A stretch of DNA of 64,000 bases from Daucus carota subsp. sativus (taxonomy: Eukaryota; Streptophyta; Magnoliopsida; Apiales; Apiaceae): positions 41,255,598-41,319,597 of the forward strand of contig NC_030385.2 in NCBI RefSeq assembly GCF_001625215.2, given 5' to 3'. The stretch's first letter is position 1. Each line of letters starts with the position of its first letter. Positions 47,936-60,135 of the stretch are shown here, in pieces. Both the position numbers and the translations under genes were made by a program. The notes beneath the pieces were generated by a model, which worked only from the letters and a program-made list of their open reading frames with translations, had not been told where the DNA came from and did no database searches.

Positions 47936-50346
47936 CTAGCGAGTAAAGCCGCGCTTCGCGGCGGCGTTATGAATTTTATATAATTTTTGATACAAATTAA
48001 TATTATAATTGTATAAAAGTTATTTTGAGTCATGTTCTCGTTAAACATATCATTAATAAAAAAATATTATAATTAATATAAAAATTTGTTTATGTGACCC
48101 TTCTGTCAAACACAATACTACTAAAAAAATTGTTTGACCCGCCCTCCCATCAAAAAAGACAATATTAACCGATAATTATTATAATTATGATAAAATTAAA
48201 TGTAATAATATAGATAAAAAAAATTAGTTTGAGCCGCTCTCTTGTCAAGCACAATTATTTTGAGTAGCCCTACCGTCAAGCACAATACTTATGATAAAGT
48301 TAAAGATTATAATTGGATAAAATTTATTTTAAGCTGTGGTCCCGTTTTAATAAAAAATATTATAACTTAGATAAAAAAAAAGTTATTTTAGCCGCTTTCA
48401 ATTCAAACATAATACTAATAAAAATATATTATTATTTAGATAAAAATTAATTTGGGACGCTCTCCCCTCAAACACATTACTAATCAAGAATCTTTTTTAG
48501 AAATTTTTATACAAATTAATATTATAATTGCATAAAAGTTATTTTGAGTCATGTTCCCGTTAAACATATCATTAATAAAAAAATATTATAATTAATATAA
48601 AATTTGTTTAAGTGACCCTTTTGTCAAACACAACACTAATAAAAACAATTGTTTGACCCGCTCTCCCATCAAAGACAATATTAATCAATAATTATTATAA
48701 TTATGATAAAATTAAATATAATAATATATATATAAAAATTAGTTTAACTCGCTCCCTTATCAAGCACAATACTAATAACAAAATATTATAATATAAATAT
48801 TAGTTTGAGTCGTCCTGCCGTCAAGCACAATACTAATAAAAATTACTATAATTATGATAAAGTTAAAATTTATAATTGGATAAAAATTATTTAAAGTTGT
48901 GGTCTCATATTAATAATAAATATATTATAACTTCGATAAAAAAATTATTTTAGCCACATTACCGTCAAACATGATACTAATAGAAAATTTATTATTATTT
49001 AGATAAAAATTAATTTGGGACGCCCTCCCCTCAAACACAATACTAATCGAGAATCACTTACATTATGATAAAATTATATTTATAATTGGATATATATATA
49101 TATTCAATTTCATATATTTTATTTTTTTTAATTGTTTAGAATCATTTTTCTTTTCTTTTAAGATCCCTATTTGTAAACTACTTAGAATTTTACAAATTTT
49201 AGCTATTATATTTTTGTTAAGATTCCCATTTCTTAATTACTTAGAATTATCTCTTTTTATGATTATTATTTATTAGCTATTTTATTTATTTTCTTTCAAA
49301 AAATTAGAATAATTAAAAAAAGGATTTTTAGAGACGCCACCTAACCGCCCTGCATTCGCCTTTATATATATTCTTAATTTTATTTTCTATTCTAAATTTA
49401 AGAAAATATTTTTTATATAATTTGAAAAAAATTAATAAAGTAAGACTATAATTTGATAATTTTTGAAAATAAAAATAATATTTTTTTTAATTGTATTTTT
49501 TAGTGATTGCTATATTAAATAAATAAAACTCTGCCCCATTTACGATTCCTAAATAAGAAAAAAAATGTATTACCTTTACGTCACTTGAACCTCATTTTTA
49601 GATTATAATTTTATTTTCAATTCAAATGTTAAAGGAACTTTTTATTTTATAATTTGAAAAATTTTACTAAAATAAGGTTATAAATTTATAACTTCTGAAA
49701 ATAAAAATTGTATTTGTTCTATGATTGTTAAGAAAATTATGGCCTTTTATTTTTATAAAAAGTTAAAACATAAAAACAAAAAGTTAAAAAATATTAAGAT
49801 TTTAACTTATTCCATTACAATTTATATATAACAAAGTTGATTTATAAATTTTTAATACAGAACTAACGTAACACTCTGCACATTATACAATTATATTATG
49901 ACTTGCTCTGACGGCTGCTAAGAATATATTATTTATTATATTATTTACTTGTAATTGTAATATCTTTCCCATGATCAGTCTCAAATCTCGAAGCATCGAA
50001 TCGCAAGAACATCTCGTAACGCATGTTTAAATTTGACCCAAGACCATGGAAATTGTATAGAAAATTTTGTTTAAAATTTCAATTAAAATCAACAACCGTG
50101 GTGGGAATAAGAATTGTACTTCTTTAATAATTTGTATATTAATCTATCAATGAAAAATAAAAATTGCTTACCTCTATGACTCTTTTTTGAATCTAATAGT
50201 AAAAAGAATTGTATTATCTTTAGAATTGTACTAAACCTGATTTTTTAAATTATAATTTATTTTTAATCCGAAATTTAAGAAAAATCAGAAGACTGAATCG
50301 ATAGATTCTAGAGACGCCCGCATCCTCCTTTATATATATATATTGA
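47936..50346 (-). mobile_element. Non-autonomous Helitron with recognisable ends
   Basis: On the minus strand it begins 5'-TCAATATATATATATAAAGG after a host A (plus 50347) and ends in CTAG (plus 47939-47936) before a host T, as Helitron insertion between A and T requires. Nine bases before the CTAG is the hairpin GCCGC-GAAGC-GCGGC (plus 47948-47962). There are no terminal inverted repeats and no target duplication. The 2.4-kb body has no Rep/helicase frame. It contains a roughly 525-bp direct duplication and an internal second 5'-end-like block near 49320-49375 (reverse complement: ATATATATAAAGGCGAATGC), suggesting nested or chimeric copies. Confidence 0.75.
47985..49045 (-). repeat. Direct duplication inside the Helitron, about 525 bp by two
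   Basis: Two diverged copies start near 47988 and 48513, each with the same series of phrases (TTGAGTCATGTT, GTTAAACATATCATTAAT, TTTGACCCG, CAAGCACAATACT, TTAATTTGGGACGC). Within each copy a motif of about 100-130 bp, ending in CCGTCAAACACAATACTAAT-like text, recurs several times, so the duplication is built on an older shorter tandem. Confidence 0.75.
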
Positions 50347-50364
50347 TGAAATTCTAAATAGATA

Positions 50365-50666
50365 CTACCTCGGTCCCTTTTTACATGTTTCCTGAGTAAA
50401 AAATATAATTCCGCTTATTATTTTTAAATTTTTTTCATGAATAAAAATATTCACTTTTTTACACGTATTTTAAAGTATTAAAAAGTCACATCTAAATATA
50501 CTTAATTTTCATAAAATTATATCAAATAAAAATTTAAAATTTAAACTTTAAACTTTTATTTGATATAAAAATTGAATTTTTTTTATTGAGTGCATATATT
50601 ATTTTTTACATCTCAATATACGTGTTACAAAGTCAAACATCAGTTATAATGGGACAGAGTGAGTAG
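50365..50666. mobile_element. Degenerate Stowaway-like MITE
   Basis: The left end TACTACCTCGGTCCC and right end GGGACAGAGTGAGTAGTA are imperfect inverted repeats related to the CTCCCTCCGTCCC ends of the two clearer MITEs nearby. It is about 300 bp long, has an AT-rich core, and lies just outside the Helitron 5' end. Confidence 0.6.
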
Positions 50667-51342
50667 TATTATTTATTTATTTATTTGAAATTAGGTCATT
50701 CATGTAATTACAGTATGTATGTCTTGACTATTTAATAAAAATAACAAATTATTCTGATTAATTTAATATTATATATTATTTCTTCACATAAATATTAAGA
50801 GGATTTATATATTTAGAGGGAGTTCAAGAGATGTTTTATATTAAGCTCAACACAAATTCAGTTGCCCCGGGTTACTAGGAAAAATGCAATCCAACCCACC
50901 TAAAAATATGTTTTTTATTTAAATTTATTATTCATATTTTGGGTTGGGTTGGTTTCGACACGGTTGATTTTAAACCTGTGAATAATGAACTCAACACAAA
51001 TTTTGAAATTGAAATTGTTTTCGACAGGAGAGTATGGCCAGAAGAAATAACGGATGACCAAACACACAATTCCAAGCCAGAATGAGTTACAGTAAAATTA
51101 TTATAAATGTTCAAAAAATTAATAAAAGACTGTTATTTTAAAAGTCATATTTCACATCACAAGAGCATGAGTTCAAAACTGTTAGCTAAAAATGTGTCAC
51201 CTAGATGGTCCTTTTAGATAATATGTAAAAGAAGTTGCACTCCAACCATCACTTTTTAGCAAAAAAATTATAGATAACAAAATACCATTCAATAGATTTG
51301 TTGAACCAAAAAGACTATTAGGTAGTATAATTTTAGCTTATA
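50667..51342. other. AT-rich intergenic DNA
   Basis: Between two MITEs. AT-rich sequence with only short unsupported frames. Confidence 0.4.
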
Positions 51343-51623
51343 CTCCCTCCGTCCCACCCATTTCTTTACACTTTCCTTTTTGGGGTGTCCTACCAAATTC
51401 TTTACATTTCAAAACTTACCAAAAATAGTTAATGGGTCCCACCACTTCTCCGCTTTTATTTCCTTTTCACACTACTTTTACTCCACTATCTTCTTTTTAT
51501 AAATTAAAAATCAATGGGTCTCACCACTTCACCCACTTTTCTTTCACTTTTCCACTATTTTATACATACTTCTTAACCTCCGTGCCTAACCCATTCGATA
51601 AGAAATGGGAGGGACGGAGGGAG
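51343..51623. mobile_element. Stowaway MITE (Tc1/mariner type)
   Basis: Terminal inverted repeats CTCCCTCCGTCCC at the left and GGGACGGAGGGAG at the right, flanked on each side by TA, the Tc1/mariner target duplication. The length is 281 bp. The interior is T/C-rich on this strand and contains imperfect internal repeats (GGGTCCCACCACTTC, GGGTCTCACCACTTC). Confidence 0.93.
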
Positions 51624-51625
51624 TA

Positions 51626-52999
51626 ATAATTATACATAACACTATTGGGGTGAAAACCTTCACTGTAAATAAAAAAATTGTATAATCCATTTAGATAAGT
51701 ATTATAGCTAATGAGTTTAGATATTAGTCTTGGAGATGCTCTAATACCGGTTATGATCTAAACAACAAGGTTGATGTACAGAAGGACAAGTGCTTGACGA
51801 ATATTTTGAATATGTAACTAGAGTAGATTCATTACCTTACATAACACTGTAGTTGAAAATATAATTTAATACATTTCACAATTTTATAAACTAGGAATGT
51901 CTAATATATCTATGAGTTATTTAATTTGTGCCCCGGACATAAATTAAGATGTATTTAATACATGTCAGTTGTTGACAGCTCATGCGAATGAATAACGCTT
52001 ATGCTTTCACCTTTTTTTCCCTTTTCTTTTCTTCCTCCCCTTTCAACACTTTCATGTTTATTTTTCTAATTTTTATTTTATTAACCACGATAATTAATTT
52101 TTTTTATTTTTATAAAAAAACATACTGAATAAAAGATTTATTTTAATATAATAATATATACCCAATCTTTGCATTTTTATAACTATAAAAGTAACAAGTA
52201 TGTGTATAAAAAAATATAAATTGATTTCATCCCACAAATAATAACGAAGCCTCCCTGCATGCACACTAATTTTCTAACTAAATAGATAACGCAGGCTGCT
52301 TTTCAACTTTTTTTCCAATTTTTAAATTTTTTCTCTTATTCCCCACCTTTCAAGTTTCAACACTTTCATGTTTACTTTTCTAATTTTTATTTTCTTAGCC
52401 ACGATATTTAGTACACCTTAACATGTGCCCTCAGAGCACAGGTTGAACATGTCATTCCATCTTAGTTTTTTTTTATTTATTTCATGTAAATTTCATTATC
52501 TATTTTTCTTGCTTTTTATGTTATGTTAGAAGCAACATAATATCTAATCACAAAACACGTCTAAATTTAAAATAACCAGAACTCGTACATGGATATGCTA
52601 GAGAAAGAGATTTTTTTTTTTTTGAACACAGAGAAAGAAAAAATTGAAAAAAGAAACTATAAATACAACCCCGTTCAATAAAATTAACATTGTTTTTATA
52701 ATAAATACTAAAAAATTATACTCATGGATATTCTTTTGGAAGTCACAAAGTGAGCTATATTTTCACAAGTGCAAGAAATGGAAGCAAAGAATAGTATACT
52801 GCTGAGCAAACACGCCAGTGAGTAGAAACTATTGTGTGGTGCATAAGCATTCCCCAACGTGCACAAGTCTCTATGGTCATTAACACTACCTCTTGTTAAC
52901 TAGGTCCCTCTCTTGATCTAGTACAACAAAGATACCCAACGAATCTTCTTCAAATTCCTCCAATAAACACACTTCAATTTCATCACCATTCTTGTTCAT
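51626..52999. other. Intergenic DNA upstream of SPD1-like gene
   Basis: AT-rich. A phrase with TTTCAACACTTTCATGTTTA and TTCTAATTTTTATTTT occurs twice (about 52043 and 52357), suggesting an old local duplication. The distal promoter of the SPD1-like gene may lie in the last few hundred bases. Confidence 0.4.
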
Positions 53000-53001
53000 T
53001 A

Positions 53002-53305
53002 CTCCCTCCGTCTCAATTTATAGGTCCATTTTGGAATAAACACGCATATTAAGAAAAAAGTTGGTTGAATAGAATCTTATCTCATGTATCATTAATTAGT
53101 GCATTGATAAGTGAGAATATGGTTGAGTTTCAAAGAAAATCACAATAAATATAGGGATTTAGTGCATTAAGAAATGAGAGTGATGTTGAGTTTCAAAAAA
53201 ATCACAATTAATATGTAGATAAATTTGTATTGAAAGAAGAGAGGGACAAATATTTTGGGACAAATTTTTTTCCCAAAATGGACTTATAAATTGAGACGGA
53301 GGGAG
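53002..53305. mobile_element. Stowaway MITE directly upstream of the SPD1-like start
   Basis: The ends CTCCCTCCGTCTCAATTTAT and ATAAATTGAGACGGAGGGAG are exact inverted copies, with TA on both sides (53000-53001, 53306-53307). It is 304 bp long. It ends 36 bp before the ATG at 53342, so it must form part of the 5' UTR or core promoter of that gene. Confidence 0.93.
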
Positions 53306-53341
53306 TAACAACCCAACACTATTATCAAAAAACAATCAACA

Positions 53342-56300
53342 ATGTCAGCTCTGAATTCACATTTTGTGCTCATTGATGTCCACAATTCATGGCACTCAGC
53401 AACCCATATCCCATCTGCAACTCTGGCTTACCTCAATGCTGTGTCTAAATTCTCGACTTTCTCTGCGGCAAATCGTCGAACAGGTGGTAGTCATGTGAAG
53501 GTTTCGTCGTGTAATTCGTCTGAGGTTATCAGATCGCCGGAAATTCGTCGACCCAGGGATAATTGGTCGGCTCCGGGAAATGGGTTGTCGTCGGTTTCTT
53601 CGAATACGGTTTCTACTTCGGGATCAGAGTCTGTTCCGGAACTCAACTTGTTTCTGGAATTGGTGCCTCTAAGAATGAGAAATGAGCTGTATCGGCATCA
53701 AGAAATTGGTGATTTGATTGAAATAGTGATGGATTTGGGAAGGGTTCCTCTTGCTAGGTTCCCGTCTGGAGATTGGGTGATTTCGGAACAGCCCGTGAAG
53801 CTAGAAGATTTACAGCATGCCATTTCAAAGGTTTCCGAGTGATTTTGATCATGTCATAATGGTTTATATATGTGATTATGGTCTATAGATGCGTACTAAT
53901 ATTTTATGTGCAATTTGATTGTCAATGTATCTTTAGACATAAAACTAATGCTTACATAACATCTAGTGTTTAACACTACTAAAGCCAGTATAGGACTACC
54001 GGGGTTAAAGCCCCAGTGAGAATTTAAAAGTGCATATTAATAAATTTGCATCTAAACTTTATAATATATTGAGAATATAATTGTTATAATAATTTAACTA
54101 TGTAAAGTAGATGTTGTGCACAATTATAAGATTTCTTGGCTTTGGTGTAGGTTGGTGACTTTTCTGATGACAATCGATCTGGTATTAATAATTCTTTGCA
54201 TCGCATAAGTGCTATTCGAAACCGTAAAATGCAAATCATAGGCCTCACCTGCCGAGTAGGTCGAGCTGTTTCTGGAAGTGCTGAAATTATTAGAGACTTG
54301 ATTGAAGGAGGTGGTTCCATCTTGGTTATAGGACCTCCTGGAGTTGGCAAGACAACCTTGATCAGGTAAAATACATTTTTCATCTTATTTATGCATCCCA
54401 TTAGCCTTATTACATCTTAAATAATAAATTGTTCACTTGTACCTTAAAAGTACAGAGTGTTTTTTTTGGCTCATGTACTACATGAAGTTGCAAGTTATTT
54501 GGTACTATGTGTATTCAAATACTCATATTCATTTGTTTCTGAAAACACATTTGAGTTGAACAATATTGAAACAGAGTGGACAACTTCTGAAGCCTGAAAA
54601 ATTGACATAATGCTTATACTTGACATGGAATTTTTTCTGAAGTGTATGACAAGATGAATTGTGATGTGTATCATATATGACATTTACTTGAATTAGAGCT
54701 ATGTATATGTATATGAATAAAAGAGTAGTAAGCTGTGAATGTAGTATAATATATAAAAACAACTTGGTACATTACGAAGAATGCATTCTTTTTGCATACG
54801 TGAAAGTTTTTAATAATTGATATTTTAGATGTATTTCAATCGCATCCATTTACCAAAATCCAAGTATATTGTACATTGTAATATATTAAATCTGTTTTTG
54901 CGTTTTTGGTGGTCTGATTCTATACTCAATTTATTTAATCTGTACTTACAATTGTGCCATTACTTGTAAAGAAACACACCTAATCATCTAAGATATGTGT
55001 CATTCCCTTTCTTTTTTTAATTTTAGACACTTAGACTTCTGGAAAGTGACTATGTTGAGATATGAGTAGCGACTTTATCAGAGCTTCATGTTCACTATAT
55101 ATTTTCCTAATAATATTAGGGATATTTCTTTTATTTACATCTTCTTGAAGAACAATTGGTTTATCTGATGAGATTTGTTTGAACAGAGAAATCGCCAGAA
55201 TGCTTGCAGATGAGCGGAAGAAAAGAGTGGTTATTATAGACACATCGAATGAGATTGGAGGCGATGGAGATGTTCCTCATTCTGGAATAGGCCGTGCGAG
55301 AAGGATGCAAGTTCCAAATGTCAATATGCAGCACAATGTGAGTGTCAAAGTCAATTTTTTTATGCTTGCAGCAAGTGACATGAATGTGTGGTTCTGATCT
55401 CTTCACTTTTGTAATTACTGAGCAGGTGATGATTGAAGCTGTTGAAAATCATACCCCCCAAACCATTATAATTGATGAAATTGGAACAGAGCTTGAAGCA
55501 TTGGCAGCTAGTACAATATCACAGAGAGGAGTTCAACTAGTTGGAACTGCACATGGGATGACTATAGATAATATAATGAAAAATCCCTCTCTTCAGATTC
55601 TTGTAGGAGGCATAGAGGTGAAGATAGCATATAGCTCCTTCTTGTTGGTCTATACCTTTCTTACTTATCTTTTGCGTCATTATTAGTTTGTTTAAAAGTA
55701 AGTTAAAAGAAAAAAAGTTGAAGATGAAGAAGCAGATATAAGATGCACGGTTTGACGGTATAGACATGAAAGCTATTCCTCATTTTTGTGTGTGACCGGT
55801 TTGGGTAAATAGGTATTGCGTTTTTGATGCTAATACTGTTTCATCCCATGTGGATACAGAGTGTCACCCTTGGAGACGAGGAGGCGAGAAAAAGGAAGGT
55901 ACAGAAAACAATTCTTGAGAGGAAAGGGCCTCCGACATTTACATGTGCTGTTGAAATGATATCTAGAACTGAATGTCGTGTTCATCACAGATTAGACGCA
56001 ACAGTTGATGCTTTGCTTAAAGGTACGCCTTATGTGTTATTTACTAAATATATTGTTTGGTCGTATGACTGTGTTACTTAATTAAAAGTTGAGGATCTGG
56101 CAAACAGTTACTGAATACTGACTGTAAAGCTTCCCTGCATCACCAGGAAAATCCCCTCTGTTTGAAATTCGTCACATGGATGCTGAAGCTAATAATAAGT
56201 ATTTGGAATTTACTTCAACACCGGAACTTAGTCGTCTAGAGTCTGGCTTGCTTAACGACGTAAAAGGACTGGAAACAGAATCTGATGATGAAGATTTTTC

Positions 56301-59300
56301 TGGTTCTATAGAAACAAGCTCTAATGCAGAGCGCAAGAGAAGCTCCCCTGTGTATGTCTACACTTACAAGGTAAGTAGCTAATACATTTATTATATTCAT
56401 ACATTAAAGTCTGAAGCATATAAAACAAAATATGTATTTACATACTCTTAAACACAGTTATCCTATATTATTTAGCAAAATACAGTATATGCATATATAA
56501 TATTTCATATGATTAGTGTGATGCATATACTTGTACTAAGTAAGACCAAAGATCAAATACCAGAGTTTGTTATTTTCTACTTAGATTTGAACCCTATGAA
56601 CAACTGACCAAATTCCATAATTGGTTTTTAGATCCTGGAAGCTGAGTTACAACAGGTAGCAGCAGTGATGGGACTAGAGGATGAAATTTTTGTCACGGAA
56701 GACATTGGCCTGGCTGATGCCCTTCTAGCAACTAGTTCTGAACTGAAACAGAATCCTTGGATCCGCAGTGTAGCAAAATTTCAAAAGTTGCCTGTATTTG
56801 TTATTAAGGTATCCTAGTAATACAGTTTTTTGGTATCCTAGTAATACAGTTTGTTGGTAAAACAAATTATGAGTTTGTTTAATATGCAAAGTTGCAAATT
56901 ATGAGTTTGTTTATCTCACTCTCAATCCGATTTTTGTTTGCTTAATATGCAGTCAAGTAACATGGCACAAATGGTCAAGGCTATCCGCATGATTTTGGAG
57001 AAGTTTTCCTTTGTTGCCAAATCTAAGAAACCGGTAAAGGGTTCTCCTGACTTTGAAATTGAAGATGATGCACCAAAAAGGAAACCATCACTGGAGGAGA
57101 TTGATGCCTTGGAGGTCAGCTATATTCTCTTGTTATTATCGGGTGTATATCTTCATTATTTTCCTATCGGGTTAATTATCTAGTTGATCACTAAAGTGGG
57201 TCTAATGTATCAAGTTAGTCACTGAATTGAAAACGGTATCAAGATGGTCACTAAAGCCGCCATATATATCAAACAAGTACCTCGAAATATGAGTTCAAGT
57301 AGTAAAAATATTATCTATAGAGTTTTACACATTATTTTTAAATGTTACCATAACCAACTAAAAGGTTATGACTTCTAGTATTTATAATAATATATTTAGA
57401 TTTTATCAAGTTTATTTATTATTTATTTTTAATTATATATATATTTTTTGTTTTAATTAATAATAAATAATAAATAAACTTGATAAAATCTTAATATATT
57501 ATCATGAATACTAGAAGTCATAACCTTTTACTTGGTTCTGGTAACATTCAAGAATAACGTGTAAAACTTTTTAAATAATATTTTTACTACTTCAACTCAT
57601 GTTTCGAGGTACTTGTTTGATTTTTATGGTGACTTCAGTGACCAACTTGATGCCATTTTCAGTTCAGTGACCAACTTGATACATTAAGCCCACTTCAGTG
57701 ACCAACTAGATTATTAACCCCCTATCGTATAATCATTGTGATCTGTGAATTGTAGAAGTCTAGGTAACACAGAACATAGAATAAGTATATCTGGAGGCAG
57801 ACATGGACTACTTAAACTTCATTGCTGTAGTCTATGTTTCTTTGCACTAATTGTTACGGTGTTGGGCTAATAATTAAATTCAAGAATATAAAAGTGCTTT
57901 AGAAGTTTTTTTTACTGAATATCAGCTTCCCAACAATACGAGATATAGTGACCAAGTTTGCGTTTTCAGTTAGTACAGTATGATCAGTGATTGTAGAATA
58001 AAACCCTGCCATTACGTCGATACTCCACAATTACCATGCTTTGTTAAGAGCACATCATAGTGGTAGTTATATTGTTTTCACTGATGAATATAGTTATATG
58101 ATGTCCTAAAAACCCAAATGTTTTGCTGCTGGACTAATAATGTCGATGCATAAAGTATGGTTGTAGTCTATATATGAGCTTTTCAACTATAACCACCAAT
58201 TCAGAAACAAAATAATTTTTTTCTAGAATAATTTGTAACCAACAGCACAGTTTGCATTTCAAAAGGTTTATAGTATTATATCCAAAAAATATATGTAGCT
58301 TTCTTGGCCCACAAACTTTAATACATTTGTCACTGCAATTATTTTAATAGTCTTAAACCCCATCCGATTCACAGTGGATTTACTTCTTAGCAAAACTGGT
58401 TTCTCAGGAAGCCTTTGCCCATCTAAGCTTCTCTCTTTGTTAAGTTTCTAAAATGATGACAATAAAGTAATTCTTGTAACTGAAACCAAGAAGAAATGGA
58501 TCTGAACTTGATCAATATACGAAAAAACTTTGTTTACACGTAACTTTTACCCTGTGATGGGTGGTGTTATATCTACAACTTTTTGGGTAAATAACTTGAC
58601 AGAAAGTACTCATGCTCGATGCTTGATGTCAAGTGACATTGTAGTGTATAACTTGTATGCTAAAGTTTTATATCTTTTAATTCATACAGACTATTAAACT
58701 AAGAATGTTACTCTTTAGTCTTGGGTTCGTACATGGATTATACGTAGTCATCGCATAGTCCTACTTTAGAAAATGTGAACCTAGTAGATGACTATATTTT
58801 GAGGAGGATACACATACACCTGACACTAAAATTCTGATATAGAAGGCTCCAAGTATTTTGACTTGTATTCTTGTTTATTGAGTGCATTGATTAAACATGT
58901 GAAAACACAAGTTGGAAAATGCAAACTATTCTGTTGACTTGTTTACACATCCATGACATGTACTTCTCTTGGTATGAAAGATATATGAGTAGCTCGCTTA
59001 TTGTTGTTGCTCCTCCTTTGATCCAGGAGGTACGTCTTGCGATTGAGTATATTGTTATTCCCGGAGGTGAGCCCGTAGAACTTCTTCCGAGACGTTCTGA
59101 GATTTTTGCCCTACAACTTGAGCTTGTCGAGAGCTATCAGCTAGCAGTGGAGAATACAGGTACTGAGATGAATCCAAGAATGCAGATCCTTCCTCACAAG
59201 TTAAACAAAAGAACTTCCGCAAATAACTCTAAACGCAGCGCAAGTCTGCAAGAAGGTTTTAGCATTCAAGCAGTCCCTAACAAAGGTGTTGGAACTAGTG

Positions 59301-59329
59301 TTCCCCAGCTACCCCTTCTGCCTGAATAA
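53342..59329 (+). CDS. SPD1: SPD1-like plastid AAA+ ATPase (Ycf45 family)
   Basis: Nine exons join in phase: 53342-53830, 54151-54365, 55187-55337, 55426-55617, 55860-56022, 56147-56370, 56632-56808, 56953-57114 and 59027-59329, giving 691 residues. The first 110 residues are Ser-rich and variable, fitting a transit peptide plus linker. The P-loop is GPPGVGKTT (224-232) and a likely Walker B is IIIDE (299-303). [20 protein letters not shown] and [21 protein letters not shown] follow, both characteristic of Ycf45/SPD1 ATPases. An acidic linker and a C-terminal segment ([21 protein letters not shown]) complete it. In Arabidopsis, SPD1 is needed for plastid differentiation in seedling cotyledons. 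The last intron (1.9 kb) contains a fold-back element, and a MITE adjoins the start. Confidence 0.9.
57169..57720. mobile_element. Fold-back MITE (Mutator-like) in the last SPD1 intron
   Basis: The whole 552-bp element is an almost continuous inverted repeat: about 270 bp from GGGTTAATTATCTAGTTG at the left pairs with the reverse complement of the right half ending CAACTAGATTATTAACCC. The turn is an AT-rich stretch near 57430-57460. The flanking CCTATC on both sides (57163-57168, 57721-57726) is a probable partial target-site duplication. Phrases such as TCACTRAAGTGGGYYTAATG recur within each arm. No coding capacity. Transcribed as intron RNA it would fold into a long, nearly perfect hairpin. 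Confidence 0.88.
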
Positions 59330-60069
59330 TTTCATCAACCATTACAAACTTCTTCAACATTTGGTTGAAGCATTTCTTACTAAATGTACAGTCTTGTAAA
59401 TTGTATATTATGTATATACAACACTGCTGTATTTGTCTATTTATTGTAATCCCACGAGCTCTCTTGAGCTTCTTGTCTTGTGAATATATTTAAGTTCATA
59501 GTTGAAGTTTCGACGCAGTATCTATGATGTAACCTTATAATTCAACACCGTCGGGATTTTCTATTTCAGGCAATATTATACAACTAAACGAGCTGAACCG
59601 AATTTGATTATTTTTTTGGCGATCTATTTTGATTGGATTTTTATCGAAACTATAAATTTATAATATTATAAGTCGAGCTGAACTGAATTTGAATATTTTT
59701 TTAACTATCTAAAACTCCAACATTGCAGGTTGGATTTTTATCCAAGATCTTAAAAAATAAATCTGTAAGTAATACAATTAGCTGAGTCGAACCGAATTTG
59801 AATATTTTTTTCACAAAAACGAATTTAAATATTTTTGTAACGATTACCAGATTGGATGTTATTGGAAACATGAAAAAATAAATCTGTACTATTCTGTAGT
59901 AATATAAGCCGGAAAAATTGTAAAATTGTAGATTTAGAAAATGAATAACAAACAGACTTTAAGTGCTTGAATTTGGAACATGCCATTTGGGTCTTTTTGA
60001 TTGGATAAAGTATTTTTGACAATGCAGGCTTATATGCCTTACAACTTAGTATCTGTTCTAATAAATCTC
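59330..60069. other. SPD1-like 3' flank and intergenic DNA
   Basis: The 3' UTR occupies the first 100-150 bp. Then comes AT-rich DNA with three diverged copies of a block reading GAGCTGAACCGAATTTGA or GAGTCGAACCGAATTTGA (about 59590, 59675, 59780), an old tandem repeat of about 90-100 bp. No gene is seen. Confidence 0.5.
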
Positions 60070-60135
60070 GGAGTGAGCCAGAGTCGAACCCGGGTGTCCC
60101 GGGTCAACAGAGGATAAACCCACCACTGGGCTAGA
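60070..60135 (-). mobile_element. SINE-like or tRNA-derived promoter remnant
   Basis: On the minus strand TAGCCCAGTGG (60133-60123) matches an RNA polymerase III A box and GGTTCGACTC (60090-60081) a B box, at tRNA-like spacing. The flanking arms do not pair into an acceptor stem, so it is not a functional tRNA. Plant SINEs carry this head; I cannot define the 3' tail or target-site duplication. Confidence 0.45.
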
